From Methylocystis sp. Sn-Cys (GTDB lineage Bacteria > Pseudomonadota > Alphaproteobacteria > Rhizobiales > Beijerinckiaceae): 64,000 nucleotides of DNA. Of this stretch, positions 26,622 through 37,226 are shown one piece after another (the first letter of the stretch is position 1; every line of letters begins with the position of its first letter). The DNA lies in the NCBI RefSeq assembly GCF_016745395.1, contig NZ_JAERVJ010000008.1, positions 1-64,000 on the forward strand. Reading direction: 5' to 3'. The notes under the pieces are model-generated. The model worked only from the letters and a program-made list of their open reading frames with translations. It did no database searches and was not told where the DNA came from. The translations under genes were made by a program, and so were the position numbers.

Positions 26622-27773
26622 GTGCTGGACCTGTTGACGACTTTTGCGACCTACGTCATCCCCTTCGTGTTCATCTTGACCATCGTGGTCTTTGTCCACG
26701 AATTCGGCCACTTCATCGTCGGCCGCTGGTGCGGGGTCCAGGTAGACGCCTTTTCGATTGGCTTTGGTCCCGAGCTTTGGGCCAGGACGGACCGCTATGG
26801 CACGCGGTGGCGCATCGCCGCCATTCCGCTAGGCGGCTATGTGAAATTCCATGGCGACGCCAATGGCGCGAGCCTGCCGGACCCCGACGCCGTCGAGGCG
26901 ATGCCGGCGGCCGAGCGCGACGTCACTTTCGCAGCGCAGACGGTCTGGAAGCGGGCCGCCATCGTCTTTGCCGGGCCGTTCGCCAATTTTGTCCTCGCCA
27001 TCGCGATTTTTGCAGGCATCTTCAACTTTTACGGCCGCACGATCCTGGCGCCGCGCGTCGGCTCGGTCGTCGAGGGCGGGGCGGGGGCGGCCGCCGGCTT
27101 CCTGCCGGGGGATCTCGTCCTGTCGATCGACGGCGCGCCGATCGACGCCTTCTCGAAAATGCAGGAAATGGTTTCGGTTTCCGCCGACTCCAAGCTTGTC
27201 TTCGTGGTGCGCCGCGCCGGGCAGGACGTGACGATCCTGGCGACGCCCGCCTGGCGCGAGGTCGAGAGCCCCGCCGGAAAGATGCGAATCGGCATGCTCG
27301 GGCTCAAGGCGTCGACCCAGGCCAGCGACGTGCGGGAGGAGCGCTATGGGCCGCTCGAGTCGGTCAGGCTGGCGTTCAGCGAGACCTGGCAGGTGGTGTA
27401 TCGCACCGGCTCCTATCTCGGCGGCCTCGTCAGCGGCCGCGAAAGCGCCGATCAGCTCTCGGGTCCAATCGGAATTGCGCAGATTTCGGGCAAAATGGCG
27501 CAGGCGGCGACCAAGGTCGGCCTCGCGCCCTTCCTCAATCTGATCGCCATCCTGTCCGTATCGATCGGTCTTCTGAATCTGATGCCGGTTCCGATGCTCG
27601 ACGGCGGCCATTTGCTGTTCTTCTCCATCGAGGCCATCCGTGGCCAGGCGTTGAACGAGCGGGCGCAAGAGTTCGCTTTCCGGGTCGGGCTCGCCATGGT
27701 CGGGGTGTTGATGATCTTCTCGACCTACAATGACATCGCGCGGCTCATCCACCGCTTCGCTGGCGCGTCCTGA
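26622..27773 (+). CDS. rseP: RIP metalloprotease RseP (site-2 protease)
   Basis: Inner-membrane zinc protease that cleaves transmembrane segments, for example of anti-sigma factors. The 383 residues show HEFGH (26-30) in the first helix, a PDZ domain (about 125-200) and the C-terminal NLMPVPMLDGGH motif supplying the third zinc ligand. The start codon is GTG. It precedes bamA as in most alphaproteobacteria. Confidence 0.96.
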   Translation: MLDLLTTFATYVIPFVFILTIVVFVHEFGHFIVGRWCGVQVDAFSIGFGPELWARTDRYGTRWRIAAIPLGGYVKFHGDANGASLPDPDAVEAMPAAERDVTFAAQTVWKRAAIVFAGPFANFVLAIAIFAGIFNFYGRTILAPRVGSVVEGGAGAAAGFLPGDLVLSIDGAPIDAFSKMQEMVSVSADSKLVFVVRRAGQDVTILATPAWREVESPAGKMRIGMLGLKASTQASDVREERYGPLESVRLAFSETWQVVYRTGSYLGGLVSGRESADQLSGPIGIAQISGKMAQAATKVGLAPFLNLIAILSVSIGLLNLMPVPMLDGGHLLFFSIEAIRGQALNERAQEFAFRVGLAMVGVLMIFSTYNDIARLIHRFAGAS

Positions 27774-27805
27774 CGCAAGCGGCGCAGTTACGAAGTTTAT
27801 GGCGG

Positions 27806-27839
27806 AACCGCGACGCGCGTCGCGGTTTCTTCATTTTTA
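27806..27839 (+). terminator. probable intrinsic terminator after rseP
   Basis: AACCGCGACG and CGTCGCGGTT form a 10-bp stem with a two-base loop, followed by TCTTCATTTTT. It would separate the rseP transcript from bamA or attenuate read-through. Confidence 0.6.
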
Positions 27840-28065
27840 TTCACCGCATTCGCGGTCCGTTAACCGTCTGCTAGCCATGAATAGTGGCTTTGACGCCACG
27901 CCTTCGACAAATTGCCCGAACAGAATTCATTCTGGATTTGCAGGGGTGGTTAAACCCTGTAGAAGATTTGGCGGGACCCCGGAAAGGCGTGTTTCGCCTT
28001 GCACAAATAGGTTGTCATTCGCCGCGCTCCGGGCGGCGGAAGTTGCGGACGAGGACCAGCATTAC

Positions 28066-30561
28066 ATGCAATCCACTGGCGGCATTTGGAAATCTTCGTC
28101 ACTTCTTATGGCCGCGCTTGCGGCGCTTCTCCTCTTTTCCGCGCCGGCGTCGGCGGACATTGTGGTGCAGGGCAACGCCCGCACCGACGCCGAGACGATT
28201 CGCTCTTATTTCACGGGCTCGAGCCCCGAAGAGGTCGAAAAAGGGCTCGAGGCGCTTCGCCAGAGCGGGCGCTTCGCGACTGTTTCCGCAAGCCGCAAGG
28301 GCGGCACTGTCATCATCCGCGTGACCGAAGGCAATCAGGTCAACCGCGTGGTCATCGAGGGCAATAGCAAGGTCAAGACCGAGAACCTGCAGCCCGAACT
28401 GCGCACAAAGGCGCGCGGCGCCTTCAGCCCGCAGATCGCGGAGGCCGATGTCGCCCGTCTGACCGAGATCTATCGCCGCGCCGGCCGCGCCGCCGCCAAG
28501 GTTTCCTATCGCACGGTCGAGCTGCCGAATGGCCGTATCGACGTCGTGTTCACGGTCGTCGAGGGCGACAAGACCGGCGTCAAGGAGATCCGTTTCGTCG
28601 GCAATAACGTCTATTCGACGCGCCGCCTCGTCGGGATGATGGAAACGACGGAGATGAATTTCCTCTCCTTCCTGAAGACCAGCGACGTCTACGATCCCGA
28701 CCGCATCGCTTCCGACCTCGAGCTCGTTCGCCGTTTCTACCTCAAGAACGGCTACGCCGATTTCCGCGTCATCAGCTCGGATGCCCAATACGACCCCGCG
28801 CTGCAGGGCTACGTCATCAACATCGTCGTCGAAGAAGGTCCGCAATATCGGGTTTCTTCCGTCGGCGTCGAATCGCATCTTCCCGATATCGACGGCGAAG
28901 CGCTGAACGGCGTGCTGCGGCTCTCGCCCGGCGATGTCTACAATGGCGACGCCGTCGAGAAGACGGTCGAGGCGCTGACCCGCGAAGTCGCCAAGAAGGG
29001 CTACGCCTTCACGCAGGCCCGTCCGCGCGGCGAACGCAATCCCGCCGCGCAGACCGTCGCGATTCGCTTCGTTCTCGATGAAGGCCCGCGCGTCTACATC
29101 GAGCGCATCAATATTCACGGCAACACCCGCACCCGCGACTATGTCATCCGCCGCGAGTTCGATATCGGCGAGGGCGACGCCTATAACCGCGTTCTGATCG
29201 ATCGCGCCGAGCGCCGCCTGAACGGCCTCGGCTACTTCAAGAAGGTCAAGATCACCAATGAGCCGGGCTCGTCGCCTGACCGCGTGGTGCTGAACGTCGA
29301 CGTCGAGGATCAACCGACGGGCAATTTCGGCGTCTCCGGCGGCTATTCGACGAACCAGGGCTTCCTGGCCGAGGTCTCGGTTTCCGAGAGCAACTTCATG
29401 GGCCGCGGTCAGGCCGTTCGTCTGTCGGTGCAGGCGGGCCAGATCGCGCGCGGCGTGAACTTCAGCTTCACGGAGCCCTATTTCCTCGATCAGCGCATCT
29501 CGGCGGGCTTCGACGTCTTCGCGCGCCGGCAGGACGCCTATAACTACTCGATCTACGCCTCGACCTCGATCGGCGGCACGCTGCGCCTCGGCGTGCCGAT
29601 CACGGACGAGCTCAGCTTCTCGCCGCGTTACTCGATCTATCAGACGACGATCTCGATCCCGAATACGATCGCTCGGCCTTACAACGACTGTTCGGTGCCG
29701 ACCGCGATCACGCCCGGCTATTCGGTCTTCTTCCCGAGCTGGCAGGGCTATCCGAATCTCTTCTACAACTGCCAATCGAATGGCGAGGCGTCGCTGGCGA
29801 TCAAGGAATCGCAGGGCACGATCGTGACGTCGTCGATCGGCTATTCGCTGAACTACAATACGATCGACGACTTCCGGAACCCGCATAACGGCTGGATGGC
29901 GACTTTCAGCCAGGACGCGGCGGGACTGGGCGGCTATTCGCGCTACCTCCGCACGACCGGCGACGTCCGCTACTTCCACGAGATTCCCTATCTCGACGAT
30001 GTGGTCGGCATCGCGCGTCTGCAAGGCGGCAATCTGTTGCCCTTCGGCGGCTATACGCCCCGCATTCAGGATAACTTCAACCTTGGTCCGAGCCTTGTCC
30101 GCGGCTTCGCGCCGGGTGGCATCGGTCCGCGCGACTCGAATATCTTCACTACCTACAATGCGCGTTACGGCAACTCGCTCGGCGGCTCCGACTATGTCGG
30201 TGGCTCGCTCGAAGTGCAGTTCCCGCTTTGGGGTCTGCCGAAGGATCTGGGCCTCAGAGGCGCGCTCTTCGCCGACGCGGGCAGCCTTTGGAACTTTGAG
30301 GGCCGCACCAACTACAGCAATAATCTCCCGACGATTCCCGGCGTGACCTGTCTGGCGGCCTATACGGCGGCGGCCGGGTTCGGCCAGGGAACCTGCGTGG
30401 TGCCGAATTCGAACGCCTTCCGCCTTCGCTCTTCGGTCGGCGCCTCTGTGCTGTGGAACTCGCCGATGGGTCCGATCCGCTTCGATTACGCGGTCATCAC
30501 CTCGAAGGCGAACGCCGACATCACGCAGAACTTCCGCTTCTCGGGCGGCACCAACTTCTGA
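28066..30561 (+). CDS. bamA: outer membrane protein assembly factor BamA
   Basis: Omp85-family core of the BAM complex that folds beta-barrel proteins into the outer membrane. The 831-residue protein has a signal peptide (residues 1-30, cleavage after APASA) and five POTRA domains (about 31-425, first block [14 protein letters not shown]). The 16-strand barrel carries the conserved VRGF motif (LVRGFAPGG) and ends in a terminal Phe (GGTNF), the usual BAM signal. The start at 28066 was chosen because it begins the signal peptide; the frame is open upstream but unlike the family. Confidence 0.97.
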   Translation: MQSTGGIWKSSSLLMAALAALLLFSAPASADIVVQGNARTDAETIRSYFTGSSPEEVEKGLEALRQSGRFATVSASRKGGTVIIRVTEGNQVNRVVIEGNSKVKTENLQPELRTKARGAFSPQIAEADVARLTEIYRRAGRAAAKVSYRTVELPNGRIDVVFTVVEGDKTGVKEIRFVGNNVYSTRRLVGMMETTEMNFLSFLKTSDVYDPDRIASDLELVRRFYLKNGYADFRVISSDAQYDPALQGYVINIVVEEGPQYRVSSVGVESHLPDIDGEALNGVLRLSPGDVYNGDAVEKTVEALTREVAKKGYAFTQARPRGERNPAAQTVAIRFVLDEGPRVYIERINIHGNTRTRDYVIRREFDIGEGDAYNRVLIDRAERRLNGLGYFKKVKITNEPGSSPDRVVLNVDVEDQPTGNFGVSGGYSTNQGFLAEVSVSESNFMGRGQAVRLSVQAGQIARGVNFSFTEPYFLDQRISAGFDVFARRQDAYNYSIYASTSIGGTLRLGVPITDELSFSPRYSIYQTTISIPNTIARPYNDCSVPTAITPGYSVFFPSWQGYPNLFYNCQSNGEASLAIKESQGTIVTSSIGYSLNYNTIDDFRNPHNGWMATFSQDAAGLGGYSRYLRTTGDVRYFHEIPYLDDVVGIARLQGGNLLPFGGYTPRIQDNFNLGPSLVRGFAPGGIGPRDSNIFTTYNARYGNSLGGSDYVGGSLEVQFPLWGLPKDLGLRGALFADAGSLWNFEGRTNYSNNLPTIPGVTCLAAYTAAAGFGQGTCVVPNSNAFRLRSSVGASVLWNSPMGPIRFDYAVITSKANADITQNFRFSGGTNF

Positions 30562-30572
30562 TCTTCGCACAA

Positions 30573-30607
30573 GCGCGTCGGGCGGATTCCGTCCGGCGCG
30601 CTTTTTT
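30573..30607 (+). terminator. intrinsic terminator after bamA
   Basis: A stem of about 14 bp (GCGCGTCGGGCGGA against TCCGTCCGGCGCGC, two G:T pairs) is followed by TTTTTT. Confidence 0.8.
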
Positions 30608-30643
30608 GTATCTCGAGCGCCGAAAGTCTGGCAGGCTACGCAT

Positions 30644-31705
30644 ATGAGCGTTGCGGCCTTTTTCCATCTCTCACGCCCTTACACCGTCGCTGAAATTGCC
30701 GAGCTGACTGGGGCCCGCATCGCCGAGGGCCGCGGTTTCGAGACCCCGCCAGCGCTCATCACCGGGGTTGCGCCGCTTGCGGCGGGCCATGTCGGCGATC
30801 TGTGCTTCTTTGCCTCTGCGCGCTATGTCGACGCGCTCGAAACCTGCCGCGCGACGGCATGTTTCATTCGGCCGCGGGACGCGCATCTTCTGCCCGAACG
30901 CATCAGCGGACTGATTGTCCCAGACCCTCAGCGCGCCATGACGCTCGCCGCGTCGAAGCTCTTCCCGCACGCCTTGCGGCCCGAGTCGCTGTTCCGCGCG
31001 AGCGGCGTTTCCCCGAGCTCGATCATCCATCCGCAGGCGCGGCTGGAGCCCGGCGTGACGGTCGATCCCGGCGCCATCATCGGGCCGGGCGCCGAGATCG
31101 GCGCAGGCTCCATCATCGGCCCGCAGGCCGTCATCGGCCCCGACGTGCGCATCGGCCGCGATTGCGCCATCGGCGCGCATGTCAGCATCATCTGCTCGCT
31201 GATCGGCGATCGGGTCATCATTCACCAGGGCGCGCGTCTCGGCCAGGACGGCTTCGGCTTCGCGCGGGGCGAGAAGGGCTGGCTCAAGACTCCGCAACTC
31301 GGCCGCGTCATCATCCAGGATGACGTCGAGATCGGCGCCAATACGACGATCGACCGCGGCGCGACACGCGACACGATTGTCGGCGAGGGCGCCAAGATCG
31401 ATAATCTCGTGCAGATCGCGCACAATGTTGTGATCGGCCGATTCTGCGCCATTGCCGCGCAGACGGGCATCGCTGGCTCCTGCGAGATCGGCGATTATGT
31501 CATGCTTGGCGGTCAGTCGGCGCTCGCCGGCCACATTACGATCGGGGAGGGCGCCGCCATTGCGGCAAAGTCTGGCGTCGCCCGCGACGTGCCGCCGGGC
31601 GCGCGCTTCGGCGGCGCCCCCGCGCGGCCCCTGCGGCGTTTTCTCCGAGCGGAGGCGCTGCTCGATAAGCAGGCGCGACGCGACAAGCCCGATAAGGCGA
31701 TATAA
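30644..31705 (+). CDS. lpxD: UDP-3-O-acyl-glucosamine N-acyltransferase
   Basis: Third step of lipid A synthesis, adding the N-linked acyl chain. The 353 residues contain an N-terminal uridine-binding domain (1 to about 110) and a left-handed parallel beta-helix of hexapeptide repeats (I-G-x-x-x-x; about 110-320), with [22 protein letters not shown] holding the catalytic His. It is the first gene of the lpxD-fabZ-lpxA-lpxB group after the bamA terminator. Confidence 0.97.
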   Translation: MSVAAFFHLSRPYTVAEIAELTGARIAEGRGFETPPALITGVAPLAAGHVGDLCFFASARYVDALETCRATACFIRPRDAHLLPERISGLIVPDPQRAMTLAASKLFPHALRPESLFRASGVSPSSIIHPQARLEPGVTVDPGAIIGPGAEIGAGSIIGPQAVIGPDVRIGRDCAIGAHVSIICSLIGDRVIIHQGARLGQDGFGFARGEKGWLKTPQLGRVIIQDDVEIGANTTIDRGATRDTIVGEGAKIDNLVQIAHNVVIGRFCAIAAQTGIAGSCEIGDYVMLGGQSALAGHITIGEGAAIAAKSGVARDVPPGARFGGAPARPLRRFLRAEALLDKQARRDKPDKAI

Positions 31706-31754
31706 AAGACCCCGAGGAGCGCGTTAGACGCTCAGCTATCAGGGGACGGAAACT

Positions 31755-32219
31755 ATGTCAGGGACGGAAGCCGGCGCGACGCTCGAGAGCGCAGATATTC
31801 TCGACATCATGCGCAGCCTGCCCCATCGCTATCCATTTTTGCTCGTCGATCGCATCGTCGATATTCGCGGCGATGAGTCCTGCGTCGGCATCAAGAACGT
31901 CACGATCAACGAGCCGCAATTCACCGGGCACTTTCCCGAACGGCCGGTCATGCCAGGCGTTCTGCTCATCGAAGCCATGGCGCAAACGGCCGGCGTCATC
32001 GTCATGCGCGCGAATGCGCAGAGCGAGCGGCCCAAGCTCGTCTATTTCATGACGATCGACGCAGCCAAATTCCGCAAGCCGGTCACCCCCGGCGACCGCG
32101 TCGAATTCCACATGACCAAGACGGCGCAGAAGCGCAATATCTGGTGGTATCAGGGTAGAGCGCTGGTCGATGGCGCGCTTGTCTGCGAGGCGCAGATCAG
32201 CGCCATGATGGGCGTCTGA
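31755..32219 (+). CDS. fabZ: 3-hydroxyacyl-ACP dehydratase FabZ
   Basis: Dehydrates 3-hydroxyacyl-ACP in fatty acid elongation and balances flux to lipid A. The 154-residue hot-dog-fold protein has [13 protein letters not shown] and the active-site segment [20 protein letters not shown], with catalytic His and Glu. Confidence 0.97.
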   Translation: MSGTEAGATLESADILDIMRSLPHRYPFLLVDRIVDIRGDESCVGIKNVTINEPQFTGHFPERPVMPGVLLIEAMAQTAGVIVMRANAQSERPKLVYFMTIDAAKFRKPVTPGDRVEFHMTKTAQKRNIWWYQGRALVDGALVCEAQISAMMGV

Positions 32220-32241
32220 CACAAAGGCTCGCAAGCCCGCC

Positions 32242-33048
32242 ATGACGGCGATCATTCATCCGACGGCGATCGTCGAGCAGGGCGCGTATCTGCACGACGG
32301 CGTCGTCGTCGGGCCATTTTGCCACATTGGCGCGGGCGTTGAGATCGGCGCCGGCGCTGTGCTGCAATCCCACGTCGTCGTCGCCGGCCGCACGAAGATC
32401 GGCGCCCGCGCGCGGATCTTTCCCTTCGTCTCGCTCGGCGCGCCGTCTCAGGATCTCAAGGCCGCGCTTGCCGAAGGCGATCTTTCGATCGGCGACGACT
32501 GCGTCATTCGCGAGGGCGTCACCATCAACTCCGGCGTCGGCGAGGGCACGTGGGTCGGCGCGGGCTGCGCATTTCTCGCCTATTCGCATGTCGCGCATGA
32601 CTGCCGCCTCGGCGACCGCGTCATTCTCGCCAATCAAGTCTTGCTTGGCGGCCATGTCATTATTGGCGATCACGCCTCCGTCGGCGGCGGAACGGCGGTG
32701 CACCAAAATGTGCGCATCGGCGCGCATGCATTTGTGGGCGGACTCGCGGGCGTCGAGGGTGACGTCATCCCCTTTGGTCTCGCAAGCGGCAATCGCGCGC
32801 ATCTCTTCGGCGTAAATATCGTCGGATTGCGCCGGCGCGGCTATTCGACCGAACGAGTGGCTCGGTTACGGGACGCCTATCGGCGGCTTTTCACTGGCGA
32901 CGACGCTCTGGAAACTTTGAGCGACCGGGTCGAAAAAGTCGCGACGACCTATGTCGGCGTTTCCGAGGTCGAAGAAATTGTCGCCTTCCTGCGCGCGCCG
33001 TCTCGACGCCCGCTCTGCGCGCCGCGTCAGCGCGGCGAGCGGGCATGA
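32242..33048 (+). CDS. lpxA: UDP-N-acetylglucosamine O-acyltransferase
   Basis: First acylation of lipid A synthesis. The 268-residue hexapeptide-repeat trimer subunit contains HPTAIV at the start, VSLGAPSQDLK, the catalytic histidine region CAFLAYSHVAHDC and the substrate motif GLNRVGL-like NIVGLRRRG. Its stop overlaps the lpxB start (ATGA). The lpxI gene that often sits between lpxA and lpxB in alphaproteobacteria is absent. Confidence 0.96.
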   Translation: MTAIIHPTAIVEQGAYLHDGVVVGPFCHIGAGVEIGAGAVLQSHVVVAGRTKIGARARIFPFVSLGAPSQDLKAALAEGDLSIGDDCVIREGVTINSGVGEGTWVGAGCAFLAYSHVAHDCRLGDRVILANQVLLGGHVIIGDHASVGGGTAVHQNVRIGAHAFVGGLAGVEGDVIPFGLASGNRAHLFGVNIVGLRRRGYSTERVARLRDAYRRLFTGDDALETLSDRVEKVATTYVGVSEVEEIVAFLRAPSRRPLCAPRQRGERA

Positions 33049-34190
33049 GCGGCCCCCGTATTTTCGTCATTGCCGGCGAAGCCTCCGGCGATGCGCTGGG
33101 CGCGGCCCTGATGCGCGGCTTGCGCGAAAGATCGCCCGACGTCGACTTCATCGGCGTCGGCGGCAAGGCGATGACGGGCGAAGGGCTCGCTTCGCTTTTC
33201 TCCATCACCGATATTGCCGTCATGGGGCTTCTGTCCCCCTTGGCGCGCCTGCCAAAAATCCTTGCGCGCATCGACGAGACGGCGCGCGCCGTCCTTGCCG
33301 CCGAGCCCGATTGCCTGGTGATCGTCGATGCGCCCGATTTCACCCACCGCGTCGCGCGCCGGGTGCGACGGGCGCGGCCCGATATTCCCATCGTCGATTA
33401 TGTGAGCCCGACGGTCTGGGCCTGGCGTCCCGGCCGCGCGCGGAAGATGCGCGACTATGTCGATTGCGTGCTCGCTTTGCTGCCCTTCGAGCCGCGGGCG
33501 CATGAGAAGCTCGGCGGGCCGCGCTGCGTCTATGTCGGCCATCCGCTTGTCGAAGCGCTCGACGAGCTTGCGCCTCACGGCGAAAGCGGGCCGTCTCGCG
33601 CGCCGCTTCTCCTCGTTCTTCCGGGCTCGCGCCTCGCTGAGATCACGCGCATGACGCCGCTCTATGGGCGGACGTTGGAACGGCTCATGCGCGATTGCCC
33701 CCATCTCGATGTCGCGATCCCCGTCGCGCCGCATATGGAGGCGCCGTTGCGGGAGGCGCTGCGTGGCTGGCCGATCGTCCCGCGCCTCATCTTGCAGGCG
33801 GAGAAATTCGCCGCGTTCCGAACGGCCCGAGCGGCGCTCGTCACCTCCGGCGTCGCCACGCTGGAGCTTGCGTTGGCGCAAACGCCGATGGTTGTCGCCT
33901 ATCGCGTTTCGCCGCTCGAATCCTGTTTGCGCTTTCTCGTGAAGGCGCATTCCATCGTGCTGCCCAATCTCGTGATCGGCGAGAACGCGGTTCCTGAATT
34001 TTTGCAGGAGGCCGCGACGCCGCGCGCCTTGGCGGAGGCGCTTACGCCGCTCCTTGCCGAAACGCCGCCTCGCGCGGCGCAATTGGCCGCCTTCGAGCGC
34101 GTGCGCGCGCGTCTTATGCAGGCAGGCGCGCGCCCGAGCGCGCGGGCGGCTGAGATTGTCCTCGAATATGCAGCTTTCCGGCGCCCTTGA
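33045..34190 (+). CDS. lpxB: lipid A disaccharide synthase
   Basis: Condenses lipid X with UDP-diacylglucosamine at the inner membrane. The 381 residues show IFVIAGEASGDALGA, GVGGKAMTGEG, YVSPTVWAWRPGRARKM and LPGSRLAEI, all LpxB signatures. It is the last gene of the envelope cluster; 128 bases follow before the permease gene. Confidence 0.97.
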   Translation: MSGPRIFVIAGEASGDALGAALMRGLRERSPDVDFIGVGGKAMTGEGLASLFSITDIAVMGLLSPLARLPKILARIDETARAVLAAEPDCLVIVDAPDFTHRVARRVRRARPDIPIVDYVSPTVWAWRPGRARKMRDYVDCVLALLPFEPRAHEKLGGPRCVYVGHPLVEALDELAPHGESGPSRAPLLLVLPGSRLAEITRMTPLYGRTLERLMRDCPHLDVAIPVAPHMEAPLREALRGWPIVPRLILQAEKFAAFRTARAALVTSGVATLELALAQTPMVVAYRVSPLESCLRFLVKAHSIVLPNLVIGENAVPEFLQEAATPRALAEALTPLLAETPPRAAQLAAFERVRARLMQAGARPSARAAEIVLEYAAFRRP

Positions 34191-34318
34191 GCGCCGTGCG
34201 GGGTCGCATAGGCGGGACGGGGCATTTCCACTTGTATCTTACGGCGCCGCAACCATAATCGGCGCAAACTCCCGAGCGGCCAAAGAGATGCGCCGCGCAT
34301 TCGCGAAAGGGCGGCGCA

Positions 34319-35764
34319 TTGTCCGAGGTCGAGCGGAAGATTTACCTCACGCGCAAATCCGTGGTCGCCATCCTCGCGGCGCATGACGCCGAGAAAGAAG
34401 GCGACGGGCTGAAGCGGGCGCTGGGCTGGGCGTCGCTGATGGCGCTCGGCATCGGCGGCATCATCGGCGCGGGCATTTTCGTGCTGACCGGCACAGCGGC
34501 GGCGAATTACGCCGGGCCGGGCGTCATGGTCTCCTTCGCGCTCTCAGGGATTGCGTGCGCCTTCGTCGCCTTCTGCTACGCCGAGCTTGCCGCGCTTCTG
34601 CCCGTCTGCGGCAGCGCCTACACCTATACTTATGTGACGCTCGGCGAGATTTTCGCCTGGATCATCGGCTGGAATCTCGTCCTGGAATATGCCGCCGGCG
34701 CCGCGACCGTCGCTGTCGGCTGGGCGGGCTATTTCAACCGCGTGCTGCATGGGTTGGGGATCAGCGTTCCGTCACAATACACGACCGCCTATTTTGCCGC
34801 CCCGGGCGATCCCGCCGTGCATGGGTTCTTCAATTTTCCCGCCGCGGGCATTGTCCTTTTGTTGACCATGCTGCTGGTGCGCGGCACGCATGAGTCGTCG
34901 CGGTTCAACAATGTGATCGTCGCTCTCAAGGTTGTTGTCGTGCTGATGGTGATCGCGGTTGGCGCGGCGCATGTCGACGTCGCCAATTGGTCGCCGCTCA
35001 TTCCCGAGAACAGCGGCGAATTCGGCGTCTATGGATGGAGCGGCGTGGCGCGCGGCGCCTCGGTCGTCTTCTTCGCCTATGTCGGCTTCGACTCCGTCTC
35101 GACGGCGGCGCAGGAGGCGCACACGCCGCAGCGCGACATTCCGATCGGCATCATCGGTTCTCTCGTCATCTGCTCCCTGCTTTATGTGGCGGTTGCGGCG
35201 GTGGCGACAGGCGTCGTGAATTACAAGGATCTCGGCGTGCCCGATCCGATGGCGCTGGTGATGGATCACACGGGCGTCGCCTGGCTCGCATGGGTCGTGA
35301 AATTCGGCGCGCTCGCCGGGCTGACTACCGCCATTCTTGCGCTGCTCTACGGCCAGACGCGCGTTTTCTTCACCATGGCGCACGACGGCCTGCTGCCGGC
35401 CTTTTTCGCCAAGCTTCATCGCCGCTATCGCACGCCGGCGGCGAGCCAGATCCTCGTCGGCGTCACGGTGGCCCTCGCGGCCGGCCTGTTTCCGATCGAT
35501 ATATTGGGAGAGATGGTGAGCATCGGCACGCTGGCCGCATTCGCGCTGGTTTGTTTCGCCGTCCTCCAACTGAGACGAACCCATCCGGAATTGCGCCGAC
35601 CCTTCCGGGCGCCCGGCATTCCGGTGATGCCGATACTGGGCATTTTGTCCTGCATCGCGCTCATGGTCGCTCTGCCGCTCGATACCTGGCTGCGGCTCTT
35701 GGTCTGGACCGGCATCGGCCTCGCCATCTACGCCTTCTACGGGATCACGCACGCGAGGCGATAA
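34319..35764 (+). CDS. APC-family amino acid permease
   Basis: Twelve-helix amino acid/polyamine transporter of the inner membrane, closest by layout to the YfnA/cationic amino acid group. The 481 residues show the first-helix motif GIGGIIGAGIFVLTG (about 41-55) and helices to the C-terminus. The start is TTG (MSEVERKIYLTRKSV); no in-frame ATG fits better. Substrate is not predictable. It follows lpxB but is probably its own unit, and phrB follows after ten bases. Confidence 0.88.
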   Translation: MSEVERKIYLTRKSVVAILAAHDAEKEGDGLKRALGWASLMALGIGGIIGAGIFVLTGTAAANYAGPGVMVSFALSGIACAFVAFCYAELAALLPVCGSAYTYTYVTLGEIFAWIIGWNLVLEYAAGAATVAVGWAGYFNRVLHGLGISVPSQYTTAYFAAPGDPAVHGFFNFPAAGIVLLLTMLLVRGTHESSRFNNVIVALKVVVVLMVIAVGAAHVDVANWSPLIPENSGEFGVYGWSGVARGASVVFFAYVGFDSVSTAAQEAHTPQRDIPIGIIGSLVICSLLYVAVAAVATGVVNYKDLGVPDPMALVMDHTGVAWLAWVVKFGALAGLTTAILALLYGQTRVFFTMAHDGLLPAFFAKLHRRYRTPAASQILVGVTVALAAGLFPIDILGEMVSIGTLAAFALVCFAVLQLRRTHPELRRPFRAPGIPVMPILGILSCIALMVALPLDTWLRLLVWTGIGLAIYAFYGITHARR

Positions 35765-35774
35765 AGGAGGCGCC

Positions 35775-37211
35775 ATGGCGCCGGCGATCGTCTGGTTTCG
35801 CAACGATCTTCGCCTCGACGACAATCCTGCCTTGATGGCGGCGGCGCGCTCTGGCGCGCCGCTGGTTGCGCTTTATGTGCTCGACGACGACAGCGCCGGC
35901 CAGTGGCGCATGGGCGGCGCGAGCCGCTGGTGGCTTCACCATTCGCTCTCTTCGCTCGCCGCCGATCTCGCGCGGCTCGGCGTTCCGTTGATCCTGCGGC
36001 GCGGCCGCGCGGAATTCGCGCTGGAAGCCGTGATCGCCGAGACGGGCGCGGGCGCCGCCTATTGGAACAGGCTATACGAACCCTGGGCCGTGCGTCGCGA
36101 CAACGAGATCAAGGCGGGTCTGGGCGGGCGCGGCCTTACGGTCGAGAGCTTCAACGGCTCGTTGCTCTTCGAGCCCGCTCATATGCGCAACAGGCAGGGC
36201 GAGACCTTCAAGGTCTTCTCGCCCTTCTGGCGCGCATGTCTTGCTGCGGGAGGGTCGCCAGCGTCCTTGCCGGCGCCGACTAAGCTCAGCGCGGCTCCGG
36301 CGCCGGCGAGCGACAGATTGGACGACTGGGGCCTTTTGCCCAAAGAGCCTGACTGGGCGCGGGGCCTGCGCGACGCTTGGAAGCCGGGTGAAGCGAGCGC
36401 TCGCGCACGTCTCTCCGACTTCGCGAAGATTCGCGTTCTGGATTACAAGAACGCGCGCGATTGCATTGCGGGGCAGGGCGCGTCGCGCCTCTCGCCGCAT
36501 CTGCATTTTGGCGAAATCTCGCCGCGGCGTGTCTGGGCCGAGATCATTCAGTCAGCCGGCGAGGCCGGCCTGCCTTATCTACGCGAGCTCGGTTGGCGAG
36601 AGTTCTTTCATCATCTGCTCGTGACCAACCCGGAGATGCCCGAGCGCGCGCTCGACAGGCGTTTCGACGGTTTTCCCTGGCGCGACGATCCATCCGCGCT
36701 CGAGGCCTGGCGCAGGGGGCGCACAGGCTACCCGCTCGTCGACGCCGCCATGCGCGAGCTGTGGCTCACCGGCTTTATGCACAATCGCGCGCGCATGGTG
36801 GCCGCGAGCTTTCTGGTGAAGCATCTTCTGCTTCCCTGGCAGGAAGGCGCGCGCTGGTTTTGGGACACGCTTGTCGACGCCGACCTCGCCAACAATAGCG
36901 GTAACTGGCAATGGGTCGCTGGATGCGGCGCCGACGCCGCGCCTTATTTCCGCGTGTTCAATCCGGTTTTGCAGGGCGAGAAATTCGATGCCGACGGCGC
37001 TTATGTGCGCCGCTTTGTCCCGGAGCTGGCGGGGCTCGAATCGCGGTGGATACACCGGCCATGGGAGGCGCCGGCGCATGTGCTCGCGGCGGCGGGCGTG
37101 ACGTTGGGAGAGACCTATCCGCTTCCCATCGTGGATCACGCCGCAGCGCGCGCACGTGCGCTCGCCGCCTTCGAGGAGATGCGGGCGAGCGGCGCCGATT
37201 TTAAAACCTAA
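35775..37211 (+). CDS. phrB: deoxyribodipyrimidine photolyase
   Basis: Light-driven repair of cyclobutane pyrimidine dimers. The 478-residue class I photolyase has an N-terminal antenna domain (IVWFRNDLRLDDNPAL) and the FAD-binding helical domain with GRTGYPLVDAAMREL, HNRARM and LANNSGNWQWVAG, including the tryptophans of the electron chain. An AAAGGAGG site lies five bases before the ATG. It is convergent with the AmpG-like gene, 15 bases away. Confidence 0.95.
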   Translation: MAPAIVWFRNDLRLDDNPALMAAARSGAPLVALYVLDDDSAGQWRMGGASRWWLHHSLSSLAADLARLGVPLILRRGRAEFALEAVIAETGAGAAYWNRLYEPWAVRRDNEIKAGLGGRGLTVESFNGSLLFEPAHMRNRQGETFKVFSPFWRACLAAGGSPASLPAPTKLSAAPAPASDRLDDWGLLPKEPDWARGLRDAWKPGEASARARLSDFAKIRVLDYKNARDCIAGQGASRLSPHLHFGEISPRRVWAEIIQSAGEAGLPYLRELGWREFFHHLLVTNPEMPERALDRRFDGFPWRDDPSALEAWRRGRTGYPLVDAAMRELWLTGFMHNRARMVAASFLVKHLLLPWQEGARWFWDTLVDADLANNSGNWQWVAGCGADAAPYFRVFNPVLQGEKFDADGAYVRRFVPELAGLESRWIHRPWEAPAHVLAAAGVTLGETYPLPIVDHAAARARALAAFEEMRASGADFKT

Positions 37212-37226
37212 GGGCAGGCGCTTCTA

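Noticed and set aside
28099-30570. Open frame of more than 800 codons antisense to bamA
   Set aside because: Shadow of strong third-position GC bias; no start signal or recognisable domain.
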